Assembly (NCBI RefSeq): GCF_008801605.1
Contig: NZ_VZPJ01000007.1
Coordinates: 186,001 to 250,000 of the forward strand
Length of the DNA stretch: 64,000 nucleotides
Source: Pseudomonas brassicacearum subsp. brassicacearum
Lineage (GTDB): Bacteria; Pseudomonadota; Gammaproteobacteria; Pseudomonadales; Pseudomonadaceae
Reading direction: 5' to 3'
Shown: positions 33,817 through 42,500 of the stretch, in pieces
Layout of the letters: each line of letters opens with the position of its first letter
Numbering within the stretch: position 1 is the first letter of the stretch
Notes under the pieces: generated by a model
The model's database searches: none
Seen by the model: only the letters and a program-made list of their open reading frames with translations
What the model was told of the DNA's origin: nothing
Made by a program: the position numbers and the translations under genes

Positions 33817-34683
33817 CTAGCCTTCGAACTCCGCCTGCAACATCGCCAAAAACGCCTCTCTGGCAGGATGCCGGCCGGCGTTTTCATGCCAGTAAAAAAG
33901 GTTATCGATGCCCGTCAGCTCGGGAAACTCATACCCTGTCCAACCAGCGCCCTGGCGATATTGCTCATAGATCCCCCGGGGCACCAGCGAGACGCCGGCA
34001 CCGGCGCTGACACAACCAACAATGGCGCCATAACTGGCGATGCTGATGATCGGTTGCACTTGGTCATGACGCAGCAGCCACTGTTCCAGCGCCAAGCGGT
34101 ACGGACAGCCCGTGGGCCACATGAAGATTGCCTTGCCTTGCAAATCGGCGGCGCTGCGCAGCGGGCCGTGGGACTCGGAGGCGATGAGCACCAGGTCTTC
34201 GCGGTACATCACGGCTCGCTTGAGTCCAGGCCGTTCGATGTCCACCGCTACGATCACGCCATCAAGCCGGTGATGTTGGATATCGTCCAGCAGCTGCGCC
34301 CAGGTGCCGGTGCTCAGTTCCAGTGACACTTGCGGATACTGCGCGTGGTATTTGGCGAGCAACTGCGGCAGGCGCCCGGTGGCGCTGGACTCGATGGCGC
34401 CTATGCGCAGTGGGCCGCTCGGTGCGCGGGTGGGGGCGACTGCGCGGCGGGCCTCTTCTGTCAGGCTCAGTATTTTTGTCGCGTACTCCAGAAACACTTC
34501 GCCCGCTGGGCTGACCCGCAGCCCGCGACCTTCGCGGAAAAACAGCGGCGTGCCGAGTTCCCGTTCCAGGGACTTGAGGCGCGCGGTGATGTTGGACGGC
34601 ACGCAGTGCAGCACTTCGGCGGCGCGGGCGATGCTGCCGGTGTCGCAGACCGTCTTGAGCATGCGCAGTTGGGACAGTTCCAT
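33817..34683 (-). CDS. LysR-family regulator (PtrR-like)
   Basis: A 288-residue LysR protein. The HTH is GSIARAAEVLHCVPSNITARLKSLERELG (the VPSNIT variant of the PtrR/YneJ group), followed by FFREGRGLRVSPAGEVFL. The effector domain has SYGAIVGCVSAGAGVSLVPR. It is divergent from the EamA transporter at 34786 and probably controls it from the 102-base shared region. Confidence 0.9.
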   Translation of the reverse strand: MELSQLRMLKTVCDTGSIARAAEVLHCVPSNITARLKSLERELGTPLFFREGRGLRVSPAGEVFLEYATKILSLTEEARRAVAPTRAPSGPLRIGAIESSATGRLPQLLAKYHAQYPQVSLELSTGTWAQLLDDIQHHRLDGVIVAVDIERPGLKRAVMYREDLVLIASESHGPLRSAADLQGKAIFMWPTGCPYRLALEQWLLRHDQVQPIISIASYGAIVGCVSAGAGVSLVPRGIYEQYRQGAGWTGYEFPELTGIDNLFYWHENAGRHPAREAFLAMLQAEFEG

Positions 34684-34785
34684 AGCTCACCAGAAGTGAA
34701 TGATTGGCTGAGTTTAAGTCACTTGTGCTGAGGTGGGGTGGTTTCGATACTTCGAGGCAAATCGGCCAGTGAGCAGGAACTCTAG

Positions 34786-35703
34786 ATGGAAACGCGTTTT
34801 GCGCTGGTTGAAGGTTCCTCCGGCAAAACCGGTGTGAAGGTTATCCTGGCGACGCTGTTGGTGATCGTTTGCTGGGCCTATTCACCGATTGGTATTCGCA
34901 TTGGCTTGCAGGCTTATGAGCCGGGTCAATTGGCGTTGGTGCGGTTTCTCATCGCGTCAGTGTTCATGGCCCTCGTTGCGATAGTGAAGGGTATTTCCTG
35001 GCCGCGTCTCAGGGATTTGCCGTTGCTGGCGGTGTTGGGTTTTTTTGCCGTCAGCCTGCATCACATCGCCCTCAATTACGGTCAGCGGGGCGTCAGCGCC
35101 GGGGCGGCCAGTGTGCTGGCCCAGTCCACGCCGTTGTTCAGCACGCTGCTGGCGCATTTTGTCTTCAAGGACAGGGTCAGTGGTTGGCAGTGGGGGTGTG
35201 TGCTGTGCGGCTTGCTTGGCGCTGGCGTGGTGGTCGCGGGGGATCGTGGCCTGGGTGACATGGACGCCCATGGGCTCTTGATCCTGTTGGCGGCGCTGTC
35301 CTGGAGTTTGTATTTCGCTTTGCAGAAGCGCCATGCCCATCGTTATGACGGTTTGACCGTGGTTTGCTACACCGTTTGGTCGGGCACGATTCTGTTGTGC
35401 ATCTTTGCGCCGGGGATGTTGAGTGCGGCGCGACAGGCTTCGGCTTCGGTGAATCTGGCGGTGTTGGTTCTGGGTATTTTTCCCAGCGCGTTGGCGTACC
35501 TTGCTTGGGCTTACGTGCTGGCGCACAGCAACGTGAGCCGCGCTTCCATGGCGCTTTACCTGATACCGCCCACGGCGATGTTGATGGCTTCTTTGGTGCT
35601 GGCTGAGCGCCCGTCAACGATGGTTATTGTGGGGGCGGTGATTGTGTTGGTGAGCGTGCTGGCGTTGAGGCTTGAGCCGGGGAGTGGGGCAAAAGTCGGT
35701 TGA
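34786..35703 (+). CDS. DMT-superfamily (EamA) transporter
   Basis: A 305-residue inner-membrane protein with ten hydrophobic segments in two EamA repeats. The first spans about 20-150 (VIVCWAYSPIGIRIGLQAYEPGQLALVRFLIAS) and the second about 160-300, ending LVLAERPSTMVIVGAVIVLVSVLAL. The family exports amino acids or metabolites. The PtrR-like divergent regulator is the likely controller. The substrate is unknown. Confidence 0.88.
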   Translation: METRFALVEGSSGKTGVKVILATLLVIVCWAYSPIGIRIGLQAYEPGQLALVRFLIASVFMALVAIVKGISWPRLRDLPLLAVLGFFAVSLHHIALNYGQRGVSAGAASVLAQSTPLFSTLLAHFVFKDRVSGWQWGCVLCGLLGAGVVVAGDRGLGDMDAHGLLILLAALSWSLYFALQKRHAHRYDGLTVVCYTVWSGTILLCIFAPGMLSAARQASASVNLAVLVLGIFPSALAYLAWAYVLAHSNVSRASMALYLIPPTAMLMASLVLAERPSTMVIVGAVIVLVSVLALRLEPGSGAKVG

Positions 35704-35926
35704 TTCTGTTGTGGGTGTCGGCAATGACGTTGGATGTTGTCGCCACACGGAGTGCCATGGAACACCGTCCTACAGACAGGCGATCGCTTTGGGATAAATC
35801 ACAGAAGTCTCTGACAACTTTTTAGGGTTGGCCTTCGGAAGTACCAGCCTTACGATCTGGATTGTCTCAGTGCTCAGCGTGGCATCTGGCGCGCTCAGCT
35901 TGGTTTTATATCGTGAGGACAGATCG

Positions 35927-36124
35927 ATGCCTGGAGCCCCATACGCCAAGGCCTTGGAACACGCCGCCAATGTTTTCGGCAGCCAGCGGTTGGCTGAAGA
36001 CTGGTTGAGGAAGCCCTGTACGTACCTGGACGGTCAGGTGCCATTGGAGCTGATCGATAATGCGCAGGGTTTCAAGTTAGTAGAGGATTACCTGACCCGG
36101 GTTGAGCTTGGGGTTTATCAATGA
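35927..36124 (+). CDS. Orphan Xre/MbcA/ParS toxin-binding domain (antitoxin fragment)
   Basis: A 65-residue protein covering only the C-terminal toxin-binding domain of RES-Xre type antitoxins (DUF2384): ALEHAANVFGSQRLAEDWL, CTYLDGQVPLELID and KLVEDYLTRVELGVY. GAGGA precedes the ATG at 35927. The N-terminal HTH half expected in full antitoxins (about 120-150 residues) is missing. Sequence upstream in frame, from 35828, does not resemble it. No RES toxin follows. It is a relic or a free antitoxin domain. Confidence 0.7.
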   Translation: MPGAPYAKALEHAANVFGSQRLAEDWLRKPCTYLDGQVPLELIDNAQGFKLVEDYLTRVELGVYQ

Positions 36125-36128
36125 ATCC

Positions 36129-36355
36129 TGTGTTCTGCTACGCGGTTTTTTGGGGCTGCTGCGCAGCCCAGCGGGGATAAATCCCCTCGCCACAGGTTGC
36201 GTTATGCCTACAACTTTGAACGATCGTTCCTCACGCTCCGCGTGGGAATGTCGCCAGGGACGCTCCGCGTTCCGCTTCTGGAGGGTGACGCAGAGCGTCA
36301 CGGGATGCATGCCCACGCGGGAGCGTGGGAACGATCGTCCGAACGAGCGGGTGCA
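36129..36355. repeat. REP/REPIN elements of two families
   Basis: Bases 36150-36190 carry the GGCTGCTGCGCAGCCCAGCG palindrome pair. Bases 36218-36345 carry the second family, arms ACGATCGTTCCTCACGCTCC and CACGCGGGAGCGTGGGAACG around ACGCTCCGCGTTCCGCTTC. This second family is the unit tandemly repeated at 43046-43660 beside the RAYT gene. No gene is present. Confidence 0.8.
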
Positions 36356-36898
36356 TTATTTCTTGACCGGATAATCCTGCCCCCACACCCGTACCGTGCT
36401 GACCGCTTCGTTCATGCCTTCAAAAACAAACTTCTGCCGCACGGCAGTCTTCGGCGGAATGGTGACTTCATCCGGGTTGTCCAGGCCGGTGAGGCGGTTG
36501 GAGTAGCCCGCCTGGTCGATGGCCAGCAGCACGCCGGTCTGGCCGAGGTTGACCACGCGCAGTTGGGTGTCGGTGCTGTTCTTGAAGCCGAGGGTGATGC
36601 TGACGTTGTCGTCGCTGGGCTCGAGCTTCAGCACTTCAACGGCGATGCGGTCTTTCATTTGCTCGCTGGAGGAAATGATCGCGGCGCCATCGGTGCCTTG
36701 GGCCGATTCGCGGCCATCGAGCACGCCTTCACTGACGCCGCCGAGCAGGTTCTTGCCGGCGGTAATGAACGTTGAGACGGCTGCTTTGGTTGAGTCCTTG
36801 ATGAGGCTGCCGTCGGTTGGCTCGCCTTCGGCGAAGCACAGCGAGCTGAGCAAAAGGCTGGAGACGAAGAGGGTGGAGCGTGACGGCAGAAGGTTCAT
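36356..36898 (-). CDS. Exported hypothetical protein
   Basis: A 180-residue protein with a signal peptide (LFVSSLLLSSLCFAEG, cleaved near residue 24). A helical stretch (LIKDSTKAAVSTFITAGKNLLGG) is followed by a beta-rich C-terminal domain (VSITLGFKNSTDTQLRVVNL..., VRQKFVFEGMNEAVSTVRVWG). It is probably periplasmic. No family is recognised. The ATG at 36898 was preferred over one at 36925 because it begins the signal peptide. Confidence 0.7.
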   Translation of the reverse strand: MNLLPSRSTLFVSSLLLSSLCFAEGEPTDGSLIKDSTKAAVSTFITAGKNLLGGVSEGVLDGRESAQGTDGAAIISSSEQMKDRIAVEVLKLEPSDDNVSITLGFKNSTDTQLRVVNLGQTGVLLAIDQAGYSNRLTGLDNPDEVTIPPKTAVRQKFVFEGMNEAVSTVRVWGQDYPVKK

Positions 36899-36972
36899 AC
36901 CTGAGTCCTTGAGGGGCTGCGACATCGCCCGTCAACAGGGCGAGCGGCAATGATAGCCGTGATCATGGGCCG

Positions 36973-37611
36973 CTAGCGATCTGCTTCCTTGAGTTTTTCC
37001 GACATCTTCACCAGCGTTGCCAACGAGTCCGCATTCATCTTGCGCATCAACGACCCGCGGCGCACTTTCACGGTCACCTCGCTCAAGCCCAGTTGGCCGG
37101 CCACCTGCTTGTTCAGCAGCCCTGACACGACCAGTTCCATCACCTCGCGTTCGCCGTCAGTCAGGGTGTCATGCCGGCGTTTCAACGCGTCCATGCTCGC
37201 TGCGGCCTTGCGCCGTTCCTGATCGCGGTTCAGGCCCTGGGTGATGGCATCGAGCAAGTCCTGTTCGCGAAATGGCTTGGTCAGGAACTCCAGCGCGCCG
37301 GCCTTCATGGCTTTGACGGACATGGGGATGTCGCCATGGGCGGTGATGAACACCACCGGGACCAGGATGTTCAAGCGCGCCATTTCCTGCTGGAAGTCCA
37401 GCCCACTCAAGCCCGGCATGCGCACATCCAGAATCAGGCACGCCGGCACGTCCGGCCGTTGGGCGTCGATGAACTCACGGGCCGAGCCGAATGCCATGCT
37501 TGCCAGGCCCACGGAGGTCAGCAGGTCTTGCAGTGAGGCACGCACCGAGTGGTCGTCGTCGACGATGTAGACCATCGAATCGGCCAGGTCATGAACGTCA
37601 GTTTGGCTCAT
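36973..37611 (-). CDS. FixJ-type response regulator
   Basis: A 212-residue response regulator. The receiver domain has the acidic pair in VYIVDDDHSVRASL, the phospho-acceptor Asp in LILDVRMPGLSG and Lys in FLTKPF. The C-terminal LuxR HTH is LTDGEREVMELVVSGLLNKQVAGQLGLSEVTVKVRRG. It overlaps the histidine kinase gene by 14 bases and is its partner. Together with the ABC genes upstream it forms one operon-like run. Confidence 0.9.
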   Translation of the reverse strand: MSQTDVHDLADSMVYIVDDDHSVRASLQDLLTSVGLASMAFGSAREFIDAQRPDVPACLILDVRMPGLSGLDFQQEMARLNILVPVVFITAHGDIPMSVKAMKAGALEFLTKPFREQDLLDAITQGLNRDQERRKAAASMDALKRRHDTLTDGEREVMELVVSGLLNKQVAGQLGLSEVTVKVRRGSLMRKMNADSLATLVKMSEKLKEADR

Positions 37612-38674
37612 CGGATTCCCTTGTAACGGCTGGCAGGGTGAAGTGAAACGTTGAGCCGGACTGTGGATTACTGGCGACCCAGATCCGCCCGTCATGAGCC
37701 TCGATGATCGAGCGGCTGATGGCCAACCCCATCCCCATGCCGTCCTGCTTGGTGCTGTAGAAGGCGTCGAACACCCGTTCCCGGTCGCTTGCCGACAAGC
37801 CATTGCCCTGGTCGGACACCGAAAAGAGCAGTTGCTGGGGCGACTCAAGCGTCACCTGAAACTGCAGAATCCGCTGGTCGACGTCAACCTGGCGCATGGC
37901 GTCGAGCGCGTTCATCGCCAGGTTCAGGAGCACTTGTTGGATTTGTACTTCATCTGCCAGCATCGGCGGCAGGCCTTCCTGGACCTGTACGCGCAAGGTG
38001 ATGTTCTGCTCGTTCAGTTCACCGGCCAACAATCGCAGCGCGGCATGGACCGTGTCGGCGACGTTCAGCCATTGCTTCGTCGGCGCTTGATGCCGGGCCA
38101 TGCCGCGCAACCTTGCAATGATGTCGCTGGCCCGATGGGTGTCGGCGATGATCCGCTCTACCGCCTGCCGGGCCTTGGGCAGGTTGGGCGGCTCGGTGGC
38201 CATCCAGCGCAGGCTGGCACTGCCGCTGGCGGCAACGGCGGCCAGGGGCTGGTTGACTTCGTGGGCAATCGAGGCGGCGAGTTCGCCGAGCATGTTGATG
38301 CGGGCGATGTGCGCCAGGTGGGCGCGGGTCTGATGCACCGTGCGCACGGCGGCCGAGAGACGCAGCGCCAGGTACGTGGTGCCGGCGATGGCGGCGAGGC
38401 TGATCAGCACGTTGATCAGCCCGGCCTCTGTGTCGCCAAAACGAGTGAAGCGATAGCTGAGAATCGTCAGGACCATGCAGATGACCGAGACCCCGGCCAC
38501 GGCGCGCGCTGGCAGGATTCTCACGGCGATCAGCACCACCACGATCTGGAAGACCCCGACCGCGATTTCCAGGTCGGTGACGGTATCGATCGCCGCGATG
38601 CCCAGGGCCAATCCCAGCAGGAGCAGTAGACGCAGGGTCAACGCCGTTCTTCTCATTGAATGTCCATCGCGCAT
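37598..38674 (-). CDS. Membrane sensor histidine kinase
   Basis: A 358-residue kinase. The N-terminal ~120 residues contain about four to five membrane segments (LRLLLLLGLALGIAAID..., IVVVLIAVRILPARAVAGVSVICMVLTIL) with no periplasmic sensor domain. A HisKA follows with LGELAASIAHEVNQPLAAV (His in the H-box). The HATPase has NLAMNALDA, FSVSDQGNGL and GMGMGLAISRSI. It is like FixL/DctB-type kinases in its H-box. The signal may be a transport-linked state of the ABC transporter upstream. Confidence 0.88.
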   Translation of the reverse strand: MRDGHSMRRTALTLRLLLLLGLALGIAAIDTVTDLEIAVGVFQIVVVLIAVRILPARAVAGVSVICMVLTILSYRFTRFGDTEAGLINVLISLAAIAGTTYLALRLSAAVRTVHQTRAHLAHIARINMLGELAASIAHEVNQPLAAVAASGSASLRWMATEPPNLPKARQAVERIIADTHRASDIIARLRGMARHQAPTKQWLNVADTVHAALRLLAGELNEQNITLRVQVQEGLPPMLADEVQIQQVLLNLAMNALDAMRQVDVDQRILQFQVTLESPQQLLFSVSDQGNGLSASDRERVFDAFYSTKQDGMGMGLAISRSIIEAHDGRIWVASNPQSGSTFHFTLPAVTRESDEPN

Positions 38675-38720
38675 TGCTCCAACGACCAGGCCTTATCCAC
38701 GCAGTTTATACCGCAGCGTC

Positions 38721-40025
38721 TCAGGATGGATTGTCCAGGCTGAACTGATCGGCCACTTCGTCGTAGGCGAACAACTCGGCGTAGCGACCCCATTGCGTGA
38801 CACAGTCCAGCGTAATGGCGGCGTCGTGCTCGGACATGAAATCTTCCAGTTGGTCGCGGAAACGCCTGGCCGGTGCGGTGCGGGTAGGGCGGTCGTCCAG
38901 CACCCGGCGCACATGCCCCACCAACGGGACATATTTGAGCAGGTGCTTGGCAAACAGTTGCTTGCGCTCATCCACCGCCGACTCGGCATAGCGCTGCCCG
39001 GCCGGCAGGAGGGTGATGTGGCCGTCCTGCAGGTCGGCCAGGCGCATGAGTTGCAGCACCTCGGCGACCGGCAAAAGGTCACTGGCGGTGTAGCGCAATG
39101 CACTGGCGAGTTCGCGCAAATCCGCTTGGCCGGCAAACGGCTGGTCCTGCACCGCTTCGATCAGCCCGGCCAGGGCATTGCTGGAGATCGACGGCAGGAC
39201 CATGCCCACGCCGCTGCCGGCAAAGGTTTCCTGGCGTGGGGAGCCGGCATTCGCGCCGCCGGCCATCTGCACGTAAATGTGCTCGACCAGGGCTTGGAAC
39301 GCCGGGTCGGCACGATTGCGCGGCTGGCTGAGGTCCACGCTGATCTCACTCATGACCCGCCCCGGGTTGGAGGAGAAAATCAGAATCCGGTCACACATCA
39401 GCACGGCTTCTTCGATGTTGTGGGTGACCATCAGGATCGACCGGATCGGCATGCGCCCCTCACGCCACAAATCCAGCAGGTCCGTGCGCAGCGTTTCGGC
39501 GGTCAGCACGTCCAATGCGGAGAATGGCTCGTCCATCAACAACACGTCCGGGTTGACCACCAACGCACGGGCCAGGCCGACGCGCTGGCGCATGCCGCCT
39601 GACAGCTCTTTGGGGAAGGCACTTTCGAAACCATCGAGGCCGATCATGTCGATGGCGGCCAGCGCTCGCCGACGCCGCTCAGGTGCCGCCACGCCGAGGG
39701 CCTCGAGGCCGACCTCGACGTTTTGCAGCACCGTCAGCCAGGGGAACAGGGCGAAGCTCTGGAACACCATGCGCACCGAGCTCGCCAGCCCTTGGGCATT
39801 GCTTGGAAAATCCACCACGCCGGAGGTGGGCGAAATCAGGCCGGCTATGGAGCGCAACAAGGTCGATTTGCCGGAGCCCGAGCGCCCGAGCAGGCCAACG
39901 ATTTCACCCTCGTCCAGGCGCATGCAGACGTTGTCCAGAACCCGGCGCTCGGCGCCGCCAGCGGTGCCGTAGACGTGGCCGACTTGCTGCACATCCACGA
40001 GGCAGCGTTTGTCCATCACTTGCAT
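38721..40025 (-). CDS. ABC transporter ATPase with AAA-associated C-terminal domain
   Basis: A 434-residue ATPase of the nitrate/sulfonate/taurine family. Walker A is GLLGRSGSGKSTLLRSIAG, the signature is LSGGMRQRVGLARAL and Walker B is VLLMDEPFSALD. After about residue 270 it carries an extra ~150-residue domain, the AAA-associated domain found in the duplicated-permease anion transporters. The start is an ATG at 40025, 12 bases after the permease stop. It energises the permease encoded immediately upstream. Confidence 0.88.
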   Translation of the reverse strand: MQVMDKRCLVDVQQVGHVYGTAGGAERRVLDNVCMRLDEGEIVGLLGRSGSGKSTLLRSIAGLISPTSGVVDFPSNAQGLASSVRMVFQSFALFPWLTVLQNVEVGLEALGVAAPERRRRALAAIDMIGLDGFESAFPKELSGGMRQRVGLARALVVNPDVLLMDEPFSALDVLTAETLRTDLLDLWREGRMPIRSILMVTHNIEEAVLMCDRILIFSSNPGRVMSEISVDLSQPRNRADPAFQALVEHIYVQMAGGANAGSPRQETFAGSGVGMVLPSISSNALAGLIEAVQDQPFAGQADLRELASALRYTASDLLPVAEVLQLMRLADLQDGHITLLPAGQRYAESAVDERKQLFAKHLLKYVPLVGHVRRVLDDRPTRTAPARRFRDQLEDFMSEHDAAITLDCVTQWGRYAELFAYDEVADQFSLDNPS

Positions 40026-40036
40026 TGGATCACCCC

Positions 40037-41785
40037 TCAATCAATTCGAAGCCGACGCTCGGCGAAACCGTACAGCGGGCGCCACAGCAACCGGTTGAAA
40101 CCCGCCACGAAAATCGACATGACCACAACGCCCAGCGCCACTCGTTGCAGATCCCCGGCCGTGGTCGCCTGGGCGATGAAGGAGCCCAAGCCGGACGCGT
40201 ACAAATGGTGGTCGCCCCAGGACACCGCCTCGGCGACGATGCTGGCGTTCCATGAGCCGCCCGCTGCCGTGAGGGCGCCGGTGACGTAGTAAGGGAAGAC
40301 GCCCGGCAGCGCGACCTGGCGCCACCACTGCCAGCCGTGTATGTGGAAGCTGCGCGCCGCCTCGCGCAAATCGGTCGGCAGGGCGCTGGCGCCGGCAATC
40401 ACGTTGAACAGGATGTACCACTGGGTGCCCAGGATCATCAGCGGCGAAAGCCAGACATCGGGGTTGAGTTTCAGGGCGACGATGGCGATCACCGCGAACG
40501 GAAACAGCACGTTGGCCGGGAAGGCTGCCAGTAACTGCGCGATGGGTTGCAGGCGCTCGGCCCAGCGCGGGTTCAAGCCGATCCAGACGCCGATGGGCAC
40601 CCACACCACGCTGGCCAGCACGATGAGCACGCTGACGCGCACCAGGGTGATCAGGCCCAGGCCAAACGTACTGGCGACGTCCTCCCAACCTAACGTGCTG
40701 CCGATGAACCGCGACAACTGCAGGATGCCGGCGATGCAGGCAGCGGCGACCAGGGCGAGCCAGACCCGGTCGGCTGTGCGGCTGACGCGGGCACTGGTCT
40801 TGAAGCGGATGGACGGCAGCCGGGGGAGCTTCTCCAGGAATAACGAGGCCTTGATGCTGCCCAGCGCCAGCAACACCAAGGGCACCAGGCGGGTCGAGCG
40901 CAGCAGGTCGTAGACCCTGGACCGTGGACGCTTCTGGGAGGCGGTTTGCTCGAAGCGGAATTTGTCCGCCCAGGCGACGATAGGCCGGAAAAACAACAAG
41001 TCATAGGCAATGATCACCGCGACCATGGCCAGCACTGCCCAAGCAATCGCGGCGATGTTTTGCTGCTCGATTGCCAGCGCCAGCCATGAACCGATCCCCG
41101 GCAGGCTGACGGTGGTGTCGCCGACGGTGATGGCCTCGGAAGCGACCACGAAAAACCAGCCGCCGGACATCGACATCATCATGTTCCACACCAGGCCCGG
41201 CGTGGCGAAGGGCAACTCCAGCCTGATGAAGCGTTGCCATGGCGAAAACGCGAACTGTCGGCTGACCTCGTAAAGATCGTTGGGCACGGTTCTCAGCGAT
41301 TGATAGAAACTGAAGGTCATGTTCCAGACTTGACTGGTGAAGATGGCGAAGATGGCCGCGCACTCCACGCCGGTTTCCTTGCCCGGGAAAAGTCCCATGA
41401 AGAACACAACGGTAAACGTAAGAAAGCCAAGGACTGGCACGGATTGGAGAATATCCAAGGCGGGCAGGATAACGATTGCAGCCTTGCGGCTTTTGGCGGC
41501 CAACGTGGCGACGACCAAGGAAAAAACAAACGAAGCGAACAAGGCGATGAACATGCGCAAAGTGGTGCGCAAGGTATATTCCGGCAGATGCACCAGATCA
41601 AGGGACAGCGGCGAAGAGTCAAGCACGCCGAGGGGCTGGTTCATTTGATCCAGGCCATGGAAGACAAAGGCAGCCAAGAGCACCAGGAGGCCCAGCAGCG
41701 CTATATCGGCCCGCCAGGAACTAGCAGGAAGTTGTTCCCGGTTTTTGAAGGGCGTCAATACAGGTGCAAGGAAAGAAGGGCGCAT
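40037..41785 (-). CDS. Fused (duplicated) ABC transporter permease
   Basis: A 582-residue inner-membrane protein made of two BPD_transp_1 permease halves: about 75-280 (VFFMGLFPGKETGVECAAIF..., ASEAITVGDTTVSLPGIGSWLA) and about 365-575 (VWVPIGVWIGLNPRWAERLQP, IVAEAVSWGDHHLYASGLGSFI). This matches the COG4986 type, an anion transport permease with duplicated domain. No periplasmic binding protein gene lies nearby. It forms an operon with the ATPase, then the kinase and regulator genes. Confidence 0.88.
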   Translation of the reverse strand: MRPSFLAPVLTPFKNREQLPASSWRADIALLGLLVLLAAFVFHGLDQMNQPLGVLDSSPLSLDLVHLPEYTLRTTLRMFIALFASFVFSLVVATLAAKSRKAAIVILPALDILQSVPVLGFLTFTVVFFMGLFPGKETGVECAAIFAIFTSQVWNMTFSFYQSLRTVPNDLYEVSRQFAFSPWQRFIRLELPFATPGLVWNMMMSMSGGWFFVVASEAITVGDTTVSLPGIGSWLALAIEQQNIAAIAWAVLAMVAVIIAYDLLFFRPIVAWADKFRFEQTASQKRPRSRVYDLLRSTRLVPLVLLALGSIKASLFLEKLPRLPSIRFKTSARVSRTADRVWLALVAAACIAGILQLSRFIGSTLGWEDVASTFGLGLITLVRVSVLIVLASVVWVPIGVWIGLNPRWAERLQPIAQLLAAFPANVLFPFAVIAIVALKLNPDVWLSPLMILGTQWYILFNVIAGASALPTDLREAARSFHIHGWQWWRQVALPGVFPYYVTGALTAAGGSWNASIVAEAVSWGDHHLYASGLGSFIAQATTAGDLQRVALGVVVMSIFVAGFNRLLWRPLYGFAERRLRID

Positions 41786-42156
41786 GGATCACCTCTATTT
41801 ACTGTTCAAAGCCAGAGCTGCGACCACACTTGCGATCATTGGAAGTCATGAAGTTGAAGCGCACTTGAACGGGTGCGTTAAATGCCCGGCAAGATTAAGG
41901 GCTGCCTGGGCTGAAGACCACGCTGACTTGGGACATGAAAATATACTTTGGTATATCCGTTCCCCTTCGGTGAAAGAACTTCGCCATATTTTTCGCCTAT
42001 TGAAAGTTGCGCGAGGGGGGCGGGAGGGCGTTCGTCTGATCCGTATTTTCCTGCGTCAGGTGCCTCTGTAATGAACCCGGCCCCCACCCCAGAATAACCA
42101 CGCGGTTTGCCTATCGGACGGCCCGTGTACTGCAATTTTTTGGTCCAGGAGTGCTC
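41786..42156. other. Intergenic stretch upstream of the ABC operon
   Basis: About 370 bases of somewhat lower GC that must contain the promoter of the ABC/two-component operon. Open frames on both strands exist (for example one with GCVKCPARL on the plus strand) but none has convincing ribosome site or family support. No RNA element was recognised. Confidence 0.5.
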
Positions 42157-42240
42157 ATGGCGAAGATGGCGATTTTTTTAGGTGGGTTTTTGGCGCTGAC
42201 TATTTTGATCGGCGTGCTGGCGACGATTTCGCCCGTGTAG
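42157..42240 (+). CDS. 27-residue single-pass membrane peptide
   Basis: The frame encodes MAKMAIFLGGFLALTILIGV plus LATISPV. A short basic start is followed by one hydrophobic segment and a polar end. CAGGAG stands 7 bases before the ATG. Small membrane proteins of this size are often missed in annotation. The function is unknown; it sits between the ABC promoter region and the RAYT transposase. Confidence 0.55.
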   Translation: MAKMAIFLGGFLALTILIGVLATISPV

Positions 42241-42274
42241 GCAACGGCTGCTGGAAAGCCTGCGGAGAGCGATT

Positions 42275-42400
42275 TCATTGATCGTTCCCACGCTCTGCGT
42301 GGGAATGCCTCCACGGACGCTCCGCGTTCGGCTCTTGAAGGGACGCAGAGCATCCCAGGCTGCATTCCCACGCAGAGCGCGGGAACGATCATCGAGTTTT
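42275..42400. repeat. REPIN-like element left of the RAYT gene
   Basis: The sequence TGATCGTTCCCACGCTCTGC, then GACGCTCCGCGTTC and a closing CACGCAGAGCGCGGGAACG, forms the same palindrome family as the array at 43046-43660. It flanks the transposase gene on its 5' side. Confidence 0.75.
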
Positions 42401-42500
42401 TTCCGACCATTCCCACATGCTCCGAGCCCTGTTCGTCTATCCGCAAATGGCTCCAAGCCGGCAACATAGTTGTTCCTCACGCCGCAAAGGAAGGCATCCC

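Noticed and set aside
41784..42071. Plus-strand frame with a CxxC (GCVKCPARL) that could be a small zinc or anti-sigma protein
   Set aside because: No convincing ribosome site and no zinc-ligand His in place; overlaps the probable promoter region of the ABC operon.
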